DNA of 64,000 bases from Gillisella taibaishanensis (GCF_001938985.1 NZ_MKIN01000021.1:620001-684000); one strand, 5' to 3'; shown: positions 45,271-54,843, counted from the first letter of the stretch. The notes: generated by a model not told the origin, from the sequence alone. Program-made: numbers and translations.

Positions 45271-45756
45271 ATGGCTGACGAACAGGCACTTTTGCGCCGA
45301 ACTTTCGAGATCGCCCGCAACGCGAGGGCCCATGGCAACATGCCGTTCGGCGCGCTTTTAGCCGGGCCGGATGGCGAAATCCTGCTGGAAATGGAAAACG
45401 GCTACTATCCCGATCTCGATGCCACGGCCCATGCCGAAAGGTTGCTGGCCACCGCCGCCTCCCGACAATTTCGCGAGCCGTTTCTTGCCCAATGCACCCT
45501 GGTCAGTTCCGCAGAACCCTGCGCCATGTGCGCTGGTGCCATCTACTGGACCGGGATCGGCCGGGTGGTCTACGGGCTGTCGGAAACGCGATTGAAAGCG
45601 CTGACCGGCGATCATCCTGACAATCCAACTATGGACATGCCCTGCCGCCGTGTCTTTGCCGCCGGGCAGAAGGTGATTTCAGTCGAAGGCCCACTGCTGG
45701 AAGACGAAGCAGCCGCCGTGCACCAGGAAGCCTGGGACCGTGAGGATGCATCATGA
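45271..45756 (+). CDS. Nucleoside/guanine deaminase-like zinc enzyme
   Basis: A 161-residue cytidine/deoxycytidylate deaminase-fold protein. The zinc motif is complete: H54-A-E56 (TAHAERL) and P-C84-x-x-C87 (EPCAMCAG). The start at 45271 follows GAGGAG at 45259-45264; longer frames read back into the creatininase gene. Guanine or tRNA adenosine deaminase types share the fold. In this cluster a small amino-heterocycle is the likelier substrate. It overlaps the next gene by 4 bases. Confidence 0.87.
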   Translation: MADEQALLRRTFEIARNARAHGNMPFGALLAGPDGEILLEMENGYYPDLDATAHAERLLATAASRQFREPFLAQCTLVSSAEPCAMCAGAIYWTGIGRVVYGLSETRLKALTGDHPDNPTMDMPCRRVFAAGQKVISVEGPLLEDEAAAVHQEAWDREDAS

Positions 45757-46799
45757 GCGCGCTGGCCAGAACAACTGAAATAGATGTAATCCTCTCGGAA
45801 ATGCCGGCCTGGGGATCGGAGTTTACCCGTACCTTCGCCAACCACGCGCCGATGGTGCTTTGCGCGCTGGCTGAAATCGGCGGCACGCCGGCGCAGATGC
45901 GCCGCTTTTTCGATCACTACAGAGCCTACAAGAACCTTCTTCCGTTCGGCGAGCCAACCTCGCCGCTCGATGCCACCACCTGGGCGTCAGCGCTTGGGGA
46001 GCGAAACCGGGAACCGGATTTTCGGGTGTTCTTTTCAGGTGAAGTCGCAAGGCTTGGCATCGATGGCACCCTGCGGCATTACCTGCCGGTGCTGGCGCCG
46101 GGTGTGGCGGCGAGCGCCTTTCACGCGTTGATGCGCACCGCCTATGGCGTGTTGCGCCGGAACGAAACCGATATCGCCATTGCACTCGGCTATTGGGCGG
46201 CGACCTATCTGGCACTGCCGCCGGCGTCTGGTGCCCCGCCGCTCACGGACGATCCGGCGGAGGTATTGCTCCGCGTGACCCAGATCCCGGCGATGCATGA
46301 ACTGCCATTGCATGACCTACTCTGGCAAAATATCCGCGACGCGGTTGCCTTGCCGGACTTCGTGCCCGTAGTTGATTGGCTCGCCATCGGCCCGCAAACC
46401 ATGGCGCGTATGGCCGATGTCGCCATCCGCCTGTTTGCCGCCACCCAGCATTTCGCCGCGCTGCATGTCGTGACCGGGCTGCACTGGATCAGGCTTATCG
46501 CGCCCTATTGCGATGCTGATACCAAGGACATGCTGCTTCGGGTCTTCTGGCAGGCAATTGCCGCCTTAATACGGGAGCTGGATTTTCCCGAACTGCCCTC
46601 GGAAGAAGCTGTTGCGCGCTGGCGGGAGCGGCCTGCACCGGATTGGCCGGAGATCCACGCAGCCGCTGCCGCAAGCTTTGACGAACACGATATCAGCCTT
46701 GCCTATTCCGCGTCTGAAGACATGAAAATCTATGGCGATCCGCTTTACCGTGTCGCAGCGGCGCGGCGCCTCGGCCTGATCGGAGATTACAGGATATGA
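45753..46799 (+). CDS. Questin oxidase-like protein (DUF4243)
   Basis: A 348-residue protein of the questin-oxidase-like (DUF4243) family, recognised from NHAPMVLCALAEIGG, FFDHYRAYKNLLPFGEP, YLPVLAPGVAASAFHALMRTAYGV and IALGYWAATYLAL. In fungi the founding member cleaves an anthraquinone ring by a Baeyer-Villiger-like step. Bacterial members are uncharacterised. It overlaps the deaminase and the amidohydrolase by 4 bases on each side, so it is a full member of the operon. Its presence beside a flavoprotein suggests an oxidative ring-opening route. The call rests on pattern, not search. Confidence 0.75.
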   Translation: MSALARTTEIDVILSEMPAWGSEFTRTFANHAPMVLCALAEIGGTPAQMRRFFDHYRAYKNLLPFGEPTSPLDATTWASALGERNREPDFRVFFSGEVARLGIDGTLRHYLPVLAPGVAASAFHALMRTAYGVLRRNETDIAIALGYWAATYLALPPASGAPPLTDDPAEVLLRVTQIPAMHELPLHDLLWQNIRDAVALPDFVPVVDWLAIGPQTMARMADVAIRLFAATQHFAALHVVTGLHWIRLIAPYCDADTKDMLLRVFWQAIAALIRELDFPELPSEEAVARWRERPAPDWPEIHAAAAASFDEHDISLAYSASEDMKIYGDPLYRVAAARRLGLIGDYRI

Positions 46800-48361
46800 C
46801 AGAGGCGCCTCCCGTCGCAGATTGCATCATCGAGGCCGGAACGGTTCTGACCGGCCGCTACCCCGATGGCAGCATGGGCATGCGCCACGATGTCGGCATC
46901 CGCGTCGAAAAGGGCATGATCGCTCAGATCGGGCCGCTTGAGGCGGTCGGCTATGGCAACGATCACCTGCCACGCTTCGGCTCCCGCCGGATGATCGCCA
47001 TGCCCGGCCTCGTCAACGCGCATCACCATTTCGGCGTAACGCCCCTGATGCAGGGTGTGCCGTTTGCGCCGCTGGAACTGTGGCTGCCGCAGTTTCGCGC
47101 CATGCGGCGTATCGATCAGCGGCTGGACACGCTCTATTCGGCCATTGAAATGCTGGAAAGCGGCACAACGACCGTGCAGCACATCCATAGCGGATTTTCC
47201 GGCCAGCCCGAAGGCTGGATGCAGGTCGCGGATGCAACCCTGTCTGCTTATGGCGAAGTCGGCATGCGTGTCGGCTACTGTTTCATGATCCGCGACCGCA
47301 ATATCCTTTCCTATGCGCCTGATGCCGAGATCCTCAGCCAGCTGCCGGATGAGGTGCGCGACTGGATTGCCCCGCAGCTTGCCCAGGCTGCTATTCCAGT
47401 GCCTGAATTGATGAACTTCTATCATGCCCTGCGCGCCCGCTTCTTGCCCAATGCGCCGGACCATGTGCGGATGAACCTTGCCCCCGCCAATCTGCACTGG
47501 TGCAGTGATGAGGCGCTACAGACGATTTTCGCCACGGCAAAAGCGACTGGCGGCCACATCCACATGCATCTTCTGGAAACCGAAAGGCAGGCGGAATTTG
47601 CCCGCAGGACCTATGGCCACAGCGCCGTGCGACATTTGCAGGCGCTGGAATGCCTGGATGCCAATGTAACGCTCGGGCATGGCAACTGGATGAGCGGCGA
47701 GGATCTTGACATTATCGCCGCCTGCGGCTGCAGCATCTGCCACAATGCATCGTCAGGCTTGCGGCTCGGCAGCGGCATTGCGCCGGTCAACGCCATGCGC
47801 CGGCGCGGCATTCCCGTGGCGCTCGGCATCGATCAATCGAATATCGCCGATGATCGCGACATGCTGCTGGAAATGAAGCTGGTGTGGGCTTTGCACCGGG
47901 AAACGGGCTTGTGGAACGACCGGCCGGATGCCGGCGCGGTGCTGCAAATGGCCAGCGAACACGGCGCCGATTCCGTCGGCTTCGGTGGCTTTACCGGTCG
48001 GCTCGAGCCCGGCTGGCAGGCCGATATCGTCTTGATGGACCAAGACCGCATCGCCCGTCCTGCGATCAACCCGCGCACGCCACCGGTGGAGGCGCTGCTG
48101 CATCGCGGCAGCCGCCAGGCAATCGAGCAGGTCTTCGTTGGCGGTCGGCTGGTGGTCGATGCAGGTCGCGTCATCACCATCGATCGCGATGCCGTTATGG
48201 CGGAAATCGAAGCGATCTTGACGCGGCCGGAAACGGCGCAGGAGCAACAGGCCTGGCGGGCGGTGGAAGGCTTGCTGCCGCATCTCGAGGCAAGCCTCCA
48301 CCAGCTTGGCCTTGGCGCCGGCTATCGCAGCTATCGCTACAACGCCCAGTCCGACATTTAG
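46796..48361 (+). CDS. Amidohydrolase-superfamily deaminase/hydrolase (ATZ/TRZ-like)
   Basis: A 521-residue TIM-barrel metalloenzyme. The metal-binding residues appear as H76 and H78 (NAHHHFG), H256/H258 (HIHMHLLETE, with E261), H295 (GHGNW) and D346 (GIDQSN). The beta-sandwich N- and C-terminal parts end with LIDRP... like GWQADIVLMDQD. The family includes cytosine, S-adenosylhomocysteine and triazine deaminases or chlorohydrolases. It is the last plus-strand gene of the cluster and overlaps the questin-oxidase-like gene by 4 bases. A heterocyclic substrate is likely. Confidence 0.87.
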   Translation: MTEAPPVADCIIEAGTVLTGRYPDGSMGMRHDVGIRVEKGMIAQIGPLEAVGYGNDHLPRFGSRRMIAMPGLVNAHHHFGVTPLMQGVPFAPLELWLPQFRAMRRIDQRLDTLYSAIEMLESGTTTVQHIHSGFSGQPEGWMQVADATLSAYGEVGMRVGYCFMIRDRNILSYAPDAEILSQLPDEVRDWIAPQLAQAAIPVPELMNFYHALRARFLPNAPDHVRMNLAPANLHWCSDEALQTIFATAKATGGHIHMHLLETERQAEFARRTYGHSAVRHLQALECLDANVTLGHGNWMSGEDLDIIAACGCSICHNASSGLRLGSGIAPVNAMRRRGIPVALGIDQSNIADDRDMLLEMKLVWALHRETGLWNDRPDAGAVLQMASEHGADSVGFGGFTGRLEPGWQADIVLMDQDRIARPAINPRTPPVEALLHRGSRQAIEQVFVGGRLVVDAGRVITIDRDAVMAEIEAILTRPETAQEQQAWRAVEGLLPHLEASLHQLGLGAGYRSYRYNAQSDI

Positions 48362-48374
48362 GCCGGGCCAGCCA

Positions 48375-49784
48375 TCATGCCGGCAGCCCAGCTACAGAGT
48401 AACGGTGCTCAAAGGGCTTATGGCGCTCGAGGCTGGCAGCCAGATGCAGCAGCAGCGGCTCGCCGCCGATGGGCGCCAGCATCTGCACCGGCAGGGGCAG
48501 CCCGGCAGCGTCGGCTCCAAACGGCAGGGTGATGGCCGGAAAGCCCGAGGCATTGGCAAGCGTTGCCAAAGGCGCAAAGGCGGCCATGCGGTTGAAATGC
48601 AGTTCAGTATCGCGGTGATCGTTCGGGAATGAGCCGATCGGCAAAGGCGCTGAGGTCAGCATCGGGCACAGCAGGCAATCGACTTCATCGAACAACCGCC
48701 AGAGATCGCGGCTGACCAGCACCATGGCATTGAGGCTGCGCCAGAGGCGAGTAGCGTGGAGCGCCAGCCCGCGCTCGATCACCGCCTGGGTCAAGATTTC
48801 CGTCTTCGAGGCATCGAGATCGAATTTGCTGATCGTATCAGCGAGATTGGCGCAGGCGAGATCGACAAAAGCGTCGCGGCTCACAGCCGCCTGACGCTCG
48901 ACAACCGAAAATGCCAGCGGCACCAGTTGGTGGCCATCGGCTTCCAGGGCTTTGCCCGCTGCCTCGATGGCAGCCATCCGTTCGCCGTCTGCGGGATACT
49001 CGCTGCCCGTCTCGGTTAGGAGGCCAATGCGCAAGGAGCCGGCTTTGACCGGTGTCGGCGCCAGGGGCGGAAACGGCCCGCGCACATCACCGCTGAGCAC
49101 CGAAAAACTCGTGGCAGCATCGCGCACCGAGCGGCAAACCGTCAGCTCGGTGGCCAGTCCGCCGAGATGATTGCCGAAATGCGGACCAGCCGGCATGGCG
49201 CCGCGGCTGGGTTTCAGACCGACAAGGCCGCAGCAGGCGGCGGGCACGCGGATCGAGCCGCCAGCATCCGTAGCATGGGCAATGGCGACAATCCCGGCGG
49301 CAACGGCCGCAGCCGAGCCTCCCGACGAACCGCCAGCGGTGCTCGAGGGGTCGAGCGGATTACGGCAGATAGGGCCAATTTCGGGTTCGCTGGCGAGCGC
49401 CAAACCGAATTCCGGGCTGGTCGTCAAGCCGAACACGCAGAGGCCGGCTGCCCGGAAGCGGCCAGCCAAATCCGAATCGATCAAGCCGCCCCGGCGCGCC
49501 ATGAGCTTCGACCCAGCGGCAACCGGAAATCCGGCAAACGGACCGCCGAGATCCTTGGCCAGCGTCGGCACGCCGGCAAAGACCATGGACGTGCGGGCGG
49601 GATCGCCGGGTGCCAGCGCATCGATCCTGGCGGCGGCATCAAGACCCTTTTCTGCATCCTGGTAGGCGATAGCGCCAAGATCAGACAATGTCTGCGCGGC
49701 AGCTAGTGAGGCCTGCATCGCTTCGGTAGCCGTCACAAGACCAGAGGCGATGGCTTGGCTCAGCGCGGTTGCGTCGGCTTGCAT
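48375..49784 (-). CDS. Amidase-signature family amidase
   Basis: A 469-residue amidase-signature enzyme. The Ser-cisSer-Lys triad is visible as K77 (TLAKDLGG), S153 (GGSSGGS) and S177 (DAGGSIRVP). It hydrolyses an amide to acid and ammonia in the cytoplasm. It converges on the amidohydrolase gene at a 13-base gap, so it is not in the same transcript, but its chemistry fits the cluster. A GatA role is unlikely, since the sequence lacks a GatB/C partner. Confidence 0.9.
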   Translation of the reverse strand: MQADATALSQAIASGLVTATEAMQASLAAAQTLSDLGAIAYQDAEKGLDAAARIDALAPGDPARTSMVFAGVPTLAKDLGGPFAGFPVAAGSKLMARRGGLIDSDLAGRFRAAGLCVFGLTTSPEFGLALASEPEIGPICRNPLDPSSTAGGSSGGSAAAVAAGIVAIAHATDAGGSIRVPAACCGLVGLKPSRGAMPAGPHFGNHLGGLATELTVCRSVRDAATSFSVLSGDVRGPFPPLAPTPVKAGSLRIGLLTETGSEYPADGERMAAIEAAGKALEADGHQLVPLAFSVVERQAAVSRDAFVDLACANLADTISKFDLDASKTEILTQAVIERGLALHATRLWRSLNAMVLVSRDLWRLFDEVDCLLCPMLTSAPLPIGSFPNDHRDTELHFNRMAAFAPLATLANASGFPAITLPFGADAAGLPLPVQMLAPIGGEPLLLHLAASLERHKPFEHRYSVAGLPA

Positions 49785-50018
49785 GAGGGCGACCTATTTC
49801 GGTTGGGATGTTACCGGCGGCAGTAGGACAAGATCACTGAATTCAGCGTCACTGTTATGATAGTGAAAATGGCAGGAAAGGCTATAAACCCATAGCTGAT
49901 TTCTGCAGTGCTTCCGATAAACCACGTGCATTAGCCGGCGGTCCTGACGACGTCCAGGACAACCCAAAATTCATCCGCACGACCATGGCTGATCCGCGGC
50001 TCCTGTGCCGCCGAAAAA

Positions 50019-50459
50019 CTAAACGACACCCTTGCTGAAGATGAAACAGCCATAAGGGCCAGGATCGGATGTCCTGACAATTGCGAAGGATCTCTTCGCC
50101 TCCTCATAGAAGGCAAAGCGCTCAAGGGCCTCGATCTGCACCGGCCGTCCCTCGGCAGCATCCACCACCCGCTGCATCACGGAGAAGATCGGCACCTCAC
50201 CATCGGGATCGCCGACGACCTGCATTCTCTTCACTGGTGCCTCAACGAAAGTATCCAGCGGGAAGAGCGTCAGGATGGCTTTTGCCGCGTGCTCCAGCCC
50301 GCAGCCGGAGAGGTTGATAAGCTGTCCGTAAGTCGTCTCGCTTGCGATGGTTTGGGCAGGGTGGTTGATGTCACACAATACGAGTTGGTCGCCGTGACCC
50401 ATCAACATTAGGGCGTGCAGAAGCTCTGCATTCAACGCCGGATCGATTCCTTTCAGCAC
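50019..50459 (-). CDS. fucU: FucU/RbsD-family sugar mutarotase, copy 1
   Basis: A 146-residue mutarotase-family protein. The opening LKGIDPALNAELLHALMLMGHGD, with the family histidine H22 and D24, and the ending PYGCFIFSKGVV are typical of FucU. These enzymes speed the interchange of sugar anomers. The GTG start at 50459 follows GGAAGG. It is divergent from the UgpC-type importer operon. The substrate, fucose, ribose or another sugar, is not readable. A second copy lies at 55.9 kb. Confidence 0.87.
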   Translation of the reverse strand: MLKGIDPALNAELLHALMLMGHGDQLVLCDINHPAQTIASETTYGQLINLSGCGLEHAAKAILTLFPLDTFVEAPVKRMQVVGDPDGEVPIFSVMQRVVDAAEGRPVQIEALERFAFYEEAKRSFAIVRTSDPGPYGCFIFSKGVV

Positions 50460-50819
50460 TGTCTTAGCCCTTCCTTAAAGTAGCAAATATCTTCACAGAT
50501 TTTCTTATTTTCGTGATGTTCCACTTTAAAACCCGCAAAACCTTCGAGCAAACAAGACCTTTATGCAACGCAGCATAGGTTCCGACGCGATTTACACTGA
50601 CGTTTCGAGTACGACATGACCAACATCGAAAATATTTGGGCGAAACACAAGAACCGACTTTACCAAAATAAAGGATTGTGTGAAGTTCCTTGCACAGATA
50701 GCGACCTTCCGGGCGCAAAGGCTGTCGCGGCGAGATGGAGGTCTCCGGCCGTTTCAGCTTTCCGGAAAGTGGCTTGAACGGCACGCGTCGGGCGCGTCGT
50801 TATGGGAGGAGAACTGCTT
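50460..50819. promoter_or_regulatory. Divergent promoter region of fucU copy 1 and the sugar importer
   Basis: This 360-base gap is AT-richer than its neighbours and holds no convincing gene; an antisense open frame of about 100 codons at 50464-50784 has no recognisable family. The GGAGGAGA at 50805-50812 is the ribosome site of the importer ATPase. No clear dyad operator is seen. Confidence 0.45.
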
Positions 50820-51884
50820 TTGGCGTCGATGAATATCGTCAATGTCGGCAAGGCCTATGGTAGCCTGACGGTGATCCACGGCGTGTCGGTCGAGATCCCC
50901 GATGGTGAATTCGTGGTCCTGGTCGGCCCTTCCGGCTGCGGCAAGTCCACCTTGTTGCGCATGGTTGCCGGCCTGGAGCCGATTACGTTTGGCGACGTCG
51001 TCATCGACGGCAAAGTCGTCAACGACCTTCCGCCGAAGGATCGCGATATCGCGATGGTCTTCCAGAGCTACGCGCTCTATCCCCACAAGACCGTTGCAGA
51101 GAATATGGGCTTTGCGCTGAAGATGCGCGGAGAGACGAAACCGTTCATCGACGAACGGGTCCGCAAGGCCGCTGAGATCCTCGATCTCGTGCCCTATCTG
51201 GCCCGCTATCCGCGCCAACTGTCCGGCGGGCAGCGGCAGCGCGTTGCCATGGGCCGGGCGATCGTGCGCGATCCCAAGGTGTTTCTGTTCGACGAGCCAC
51301 TTTCCAATCTCGATGCCAAATTGCGCGTGCAGATGCGCGCCGAGATCAAGGAATTGCAGCGCCGCCTGGCGACGACAATGATCTATGTGACCCATGACCA
51401 GGTCGAGGCCATGACCATGGCAGACCGCATCGTGGTGTTGCGCGACGGTCGCGTGGAGCAGATCGGCTCGCCGCTGACGCTTTACGACAAGCCCGCCAAC
51501 ATATTCGTGGCCGGTTTTATCGGCTCGCCATCAATGAACCTGATCAAGGGTCATATCCGGGCATCAGCGACGCCGTTTTTCGAAACGGATGAAGGATACC
51601 GTTTGCCATTGACATCGGCGCCATCAGGGTCTGACGGACGACCGGCCTATTACGGTATCCGGCCTGAGCATTTCCTGCTCGGCGGCGATGTCACTGCCAG
51701 CGTCACCGTGCTGGAATCAACAGGAACGGAAACCCAGGTTTTCGCGCGCCTTGGCGAGCAGAAGATCATCGGCGTCTTCCGCGAACGCCTGGTCGAGCCG
51801 CCGGGCATGGAAATCGCCATGACGCCTAATCCTGCCATGGTGCATCTCTTCGACGGAGCAACAGGGGCACGGCTGGACGGATAA
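50820..51884 (+). CDS. Sugar ABC transporter ATPase (UgpC type)
   Basis: A 354-residue ATPase. The TTG start at 50820 is placed by GGAGGAGA seven bases upstream and gives [14 protein letters not shown], the family N-terminus. An ATG three codons in is the alternative. Walker [10 protein letters not shown] is at 36-44, followed by the signature LSGGQRQR and [13 protein letters not shown], and a TOBE domain. It is the first gene of an importer operon. Confidence 0.92.
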   Translation: MASMNIVNVGKAYGSLTVIHGVSVEIPDGEFVVLVGPSGCGKSTLLRMVAGLEPITFGDVVIDGKVVNDLPPKDRDIAMVFQSYALYPHKTVAENMGFALKMRGETKPFIDERVRKAAEILDLVPYLARYPRQLSGGQRQRVAMGRAIVRDPKVFLFDEPLSNLDAKLRVQMRAEIKELQRRLATTMIYVTHDQVEAMTMADRIVVLRDGRVEQIGSPLTLYDKPANIFVAGFIGSPSMNLIKGHIRASATPFFETDEGYRLPLTSAPSGSDGRPAYYGIRPEHFLLGGDVTASVTVLESTGTETQVFARLGEQKIIGVFRERLVEPPGMEIAMTPNPAMVHLFDGATGARLDG

Positions 51885-51958
51885 CGACAGCGCGCCACCA
51901 TGGGAGCGGTGGGGCGAAAATACCAAGTGGAACAGTTGAATTTAGGGAGGAGACAGCA

Positions 51959-53620
51959 ATGAAAGTCAGTGAATTCGAAAGGATGATGGCGATCGGCCTT
52001 AGCCGCCGCGCCATCCTGAAGACCGGTGCCAGCCTTGGCGCGGTTGCGGCCGCAGGCGGCTTGCTCGGCGATGCGGGCGCGGCATTTGCCGACGATAGCT
52101 CGCTGCGCACGAAGATCCTGCAGATCCCCGGCGTCGGCAAAGGTTCCCCAACCGATGCCGATTGGCAAAAGGTCGGCGAGTTGTGCCTTGAGGCCACCAA
52201 GAAGAACGTCAAAAAGGGCGAGTTTGCCGGCGTTGAACTGTCCTTCATGGGCCTGAACAATCAGAACCTGCACAATGTGCTGTTTCGCGGTTTCCTGAAG
52301 CCTTGGGAAGAATATACCGGCGCCAAGATCACCTGGATCGACCTGGCTCAGGCTGACTACAATCCGCGCCTGCAGCAGGCGATTGCGACCGGCACCGTCG
52401 ATTTCGACATTCTGGAAATGGGCGCACCGTTTGAAGGCGACGTTTGCGGCAAGGGTCTGGCCTCTGAAATGCCTGACTGGGTCAAGGCCCAGATCGACAT
52501 GGACGATTACGTCGATTACCTCAAAGCCCCCGTCGGCACCTGGGGCGGTAAGGTCTACCGCATTTCCGTGGATGGCGATTGCCATAACTTCAACTACCGC
52601 AAGGACTATTTCGCTGATGCCGATCTGGCAAAGGCCTGGAAGTCCGAGGGCCACCAGGGCGAATGGGGCGTGCCGAAGACCTGGCAGAAGGTTCAGGAAG
52701 TCACCAAGTTCCTCAAGGGCAAGAAGATCGCCGGCGCCGATGCCATCGGCTATCTCGATGCACCGAAGGCTTGGGGCGGCTTCGGCTTCTATTTCCTCGG
52801 CAGCCGCGCAACCGCTTACGCCAAACACCCTGATGACAAGGCCTGGCTGTTCGACGTCGACACGATGAAGCCGCGCATCAACAACCCGGCCTGGGTTCGC
52901 GCCATCCAGGACGTGGTCGACGCGCTGCCATCGGAGGCGGGCGACCAGCTCAATGCCGACCCCGGCACGACAGCGTTCCAGCAGTTCCTCGCCGGTACCG
53001 GCTCCATGGTCTCCTGGTGGGGCGATGTCGGGCAGAGCGCCCAGACCAGCGACAGTTCCGTCGTCGGCGATACGATCGCTTTCGACATTCTTCCCGGCTC
53101 TGACGATGTCTATAATTCCAAGACCGGCAAGTGGGAAAAGCTTGCAAGCGGCCCGAACTTTGCGCCCAACATGGCCTATCTTGGTTGGGGTGTTTACGTC
53201 ATGTCGCGTGTCGACAAGGACGAGAAGAAAAAGAAGGCGGCCTGGAGCGCTGCGGCGCATCTCGGCGGCAAGGATCTCGCCCTGTGGACAGCCGCCTATC
53301 CCTCGGGTTTCCAATGCTATCGAAAGAGCCAGTTCGATATCAAGGAATGGGTCGCTGCGGGCTATGACGAGGCCTATATCAGCAACTACCTCGCCTCGCA
53401 GTCCAATTCCTACAATCACCCGAATGCGGCAATCGAACCGCGCATTCCCGGCATCTTCCAATATTACAGCGTTGCGGAAGACGAATTGGCCAAGGTCTTT
53501 GCCGGACGGGTGAAGCCACAGGAAGGCGCCGATGCGATTGCGGCGGCCTGGGAAAAGATCACCGACCAGCTTGGCCGCGACAAGCAGATCGCGCTCTACA
53601 AGGCCTCGCTCGGCATGTAA
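51959..53620 (+). CDS. Sugar ABC transporter substrate-binding protein, large, Tat signal
   Basis: A 553-residue family 1 binding protein, longer than the usual 400-440 residues. The N-terminus carries SRRAILKTGASLGAVAAAG, a twin-arginine signal, with a cut near AAFADD. The mature part has GVYVMSRVDKDEKKKKAAW and YPSGFQCYRK, typical of the family. ATG 51959 follows GGAGGAG. It is followed by two hairpins, then the permease genes, and completes the importer. The sugar is unknown. Confidence 0.9.
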   Translation: MKVSEFERMMAIGLSRRAILKTGASLGAVAAAGGLLGDAGAAFADDSSLRTKILQIPGVGKGSPTDADWQKVGELCLEATKKNVKKGEFAGVELSFMGLNNQNLHNVLFRGFLKPWEEYTGAKITWIDLAQADYNPRLQQAIATGTVDFDILEMGAPFEGDVCGKGLASEMPDWVKAQIDMDDYVDYLKAPVGTWGGKVYRISVDGDCHNFNYRKDYFADADLAKAWKSEGHQGEWGVPKTWQKVQEVTKFLKGKKIAGADAIGYLDAPKAWGGFGFYFLGSRATAYAKHPDDKAWLFDVDTMKPRINNPAWVRAIQDVVDALPSEAGDQLNADPGTTAFQQFLAGTGSMVSWWGDVGQSAQTSDSSVVGDTIAFDILPGSDDVYNSKTGKWEKLASGPNFAPNMAYLGWGVYVMSRVDKDEKKKKAAWSAAAHLGGKDLALWTAAYPSGFQCYRKSQFDIKEWVAAGYDEAYISNYLASQSNSYNHPNAAIEPRIPGIFQYYSVAEDELAKVFAGRVKPQEGADAIAAAWEKITDQLGRDKQIALYKASLGM

Positions 53621-53637
53621 GGCGTCGACTGAGACAT

Positions 53638-53698
53638 GACGGCAGGCGAGACATGCATATGCCTGCCGTCCACTGACAGCCGGGAAAAAACCCGGCTG
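53638..53698 (+). terminator. Two tandem hairpins after the binding-protein gene
   Basis: GACGGCAGGC (53638-53647) pairs with GCCTGCCGTC (53661-53670), and CAGCCGGG (53677-53684) pairs with CCCGGCTG (53691-53698) around AAAAAA. They occupy the 115-base gap before the first permease and probably protect the binding-protein mRNA or limit read-through. Confidence 0.65.
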
Positions 53699-53735
53699 GT
53701 AATTTCCGCAAGCCCCCCGGCCCAAGGGTTCACCC

Positions 53736-54833
53736 ATGTCCGACACGACTATACCTGCCATCCATGTGACCCAGCAGACCTCGCAGGCCCGCCGTGGCCG
53801 CCTGCTGTTTACGGCGGCGTCCGTGCTGTTGCTGGGCGTGCTTTTGCTCCAGATTCTTGATGCAGCAGAAGTGACCTCGCTCGGCCTGACCAGTTGGCGC
53901 CCCTTGCTCTACGCCTATATCGTCTGGGCGGTGGCGCTATGCGCAGCCCAGGTGATGATCCGGGGCGAGGACGGGCAGAGGGCTGCCTTCGTTCTGCCGG
54001 CCGTGCTGTTTACCGTGGCGATGGTGGTGTTTCCCACCGTCTTCGGGCTTTATATCGCCTTTACCGATTGGAACCTCAGTGCCGCTGCGGGACGGCGTTT
54101 CAACGGTCTCGACAATCTTCGGGCGCTGTTTTCAGATTTGTACTTTTGGAACGCGCTCCTGAACATGGTCTATTATGTTCTGGCGGTGCTGGTGCAATAT
54201 GCCATCGCCTTTGGCCTTGCTTTGCTGTTGAACGCCGAAATCAAGGCCCGGAAATTTTTCCGCGTCGCCTTTCTCCTGCCGCTGATGTTGAGCCCGGTTG
54301 CCGTCAGCTGGATGATCGGCAAATCCTTGATGGAATATCGGTTCGGCCCCGCCGCAACCCTTGCCCGTCATCTCGGCTGGGATAATCCCGCCTTCTTCTC
54401 CACCCCCTGGCTGGCGCGTACCTCGCTGATGGCCATGGATGCCTGGGTCTCGATCCCCTTCATGATGATCCTGCTGTTGGCAGGATTGCAGGCACTGCCG
54501 ACGGAAATCAAGGAAGCGGCCAAGGTCGATGGCGCCTCCGGCTGGCAGAGCTTCAAGGAAATCACCTTCCCGCTGATGCTGCCGGTCAGCGTCACCGTGA
54601 TCATCCTGCGGATCATTTTCCAGTTGAAGCTCGCCGATATCGTCATCAACGTCACCGCCGGAGGCCCCGGCGGCGCGACAGACACAGTGTCCAGCTTCAT
54701 CTTCCGCGAATATCGCGACCGCTCGAATGTCGGCTACGGCACCATGCTGGCCGAGTTCTATCTCGTCATCATCATCATCTTCGTCTCGCTCATCCTCAAG
54801 GTGACGAGCCGCTGGCTGCAACGATCAAACTGA
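53736..54833 (+). CDS. Sugar ABC transporter permease (MalF/UgpA type)
   Basis: A 365-residue permease with an extended N-terminus (two extra hydrophobic segments before residue 75, LLFTAASVLLLGVLLLQIL and LLYAYIVWAVALCAAQVM). The EAA loop is EAAKVDGASGWQSFKEITFPLM at about 260-281. It is 10 bases before the MalG-type partner. The extra N-terminal segments are unlike the permease of the 24.3 kb operon. Confidence 0.9.
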   Translation: MSDTTIPAIHVTQQTSQARRGRLLFTAASVLLLGVLLLQILDAAEVTSLGLTSWRPLLYAYIVWAVALCAAQVMIRGEDGQRAAFVLPAVLFTVAMVVFPTVFGLYIAFTDWNLSAAAGRRFNGLDNLRALFSDLYFWNALLNMVYYVLAVLVQYAIAFGLALLLNAEIKARKFFRVAFLLPLMLSPVAVSWMIGKSLMEYRFGPAATLARHLGWDNPAFFSTPWLARTSLMAMDAWVSIPFMMILLLAGLQALPTEIKEAAKVDGASGWQSFKEITFPLMLPVSVTVIILRIIFQLKLADIVINVTAGGPGGATDTVSSFIFREYRDRSNVGYGTMLAEFYLVIIIIFVSLILKVTSRWLQRSN

Positions 54834-54843
54834 GGCTCCGACC

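Noticed and set aside
50464..50784. A minus-strand frame of about 106 codons upstream of fucU copy 1
   Set aside because: AT-rich divergent promoter region, unusual amino acid content and no family match; not supported as a gene.
51650..53761. A 703-codon open frame on the minus strand
   Set aside because: It lies antisense to the binding-protein and ATPase genes, whose products are clear. Long antisense frames are common in GC-rich DNA and this one has no recognisable domain.
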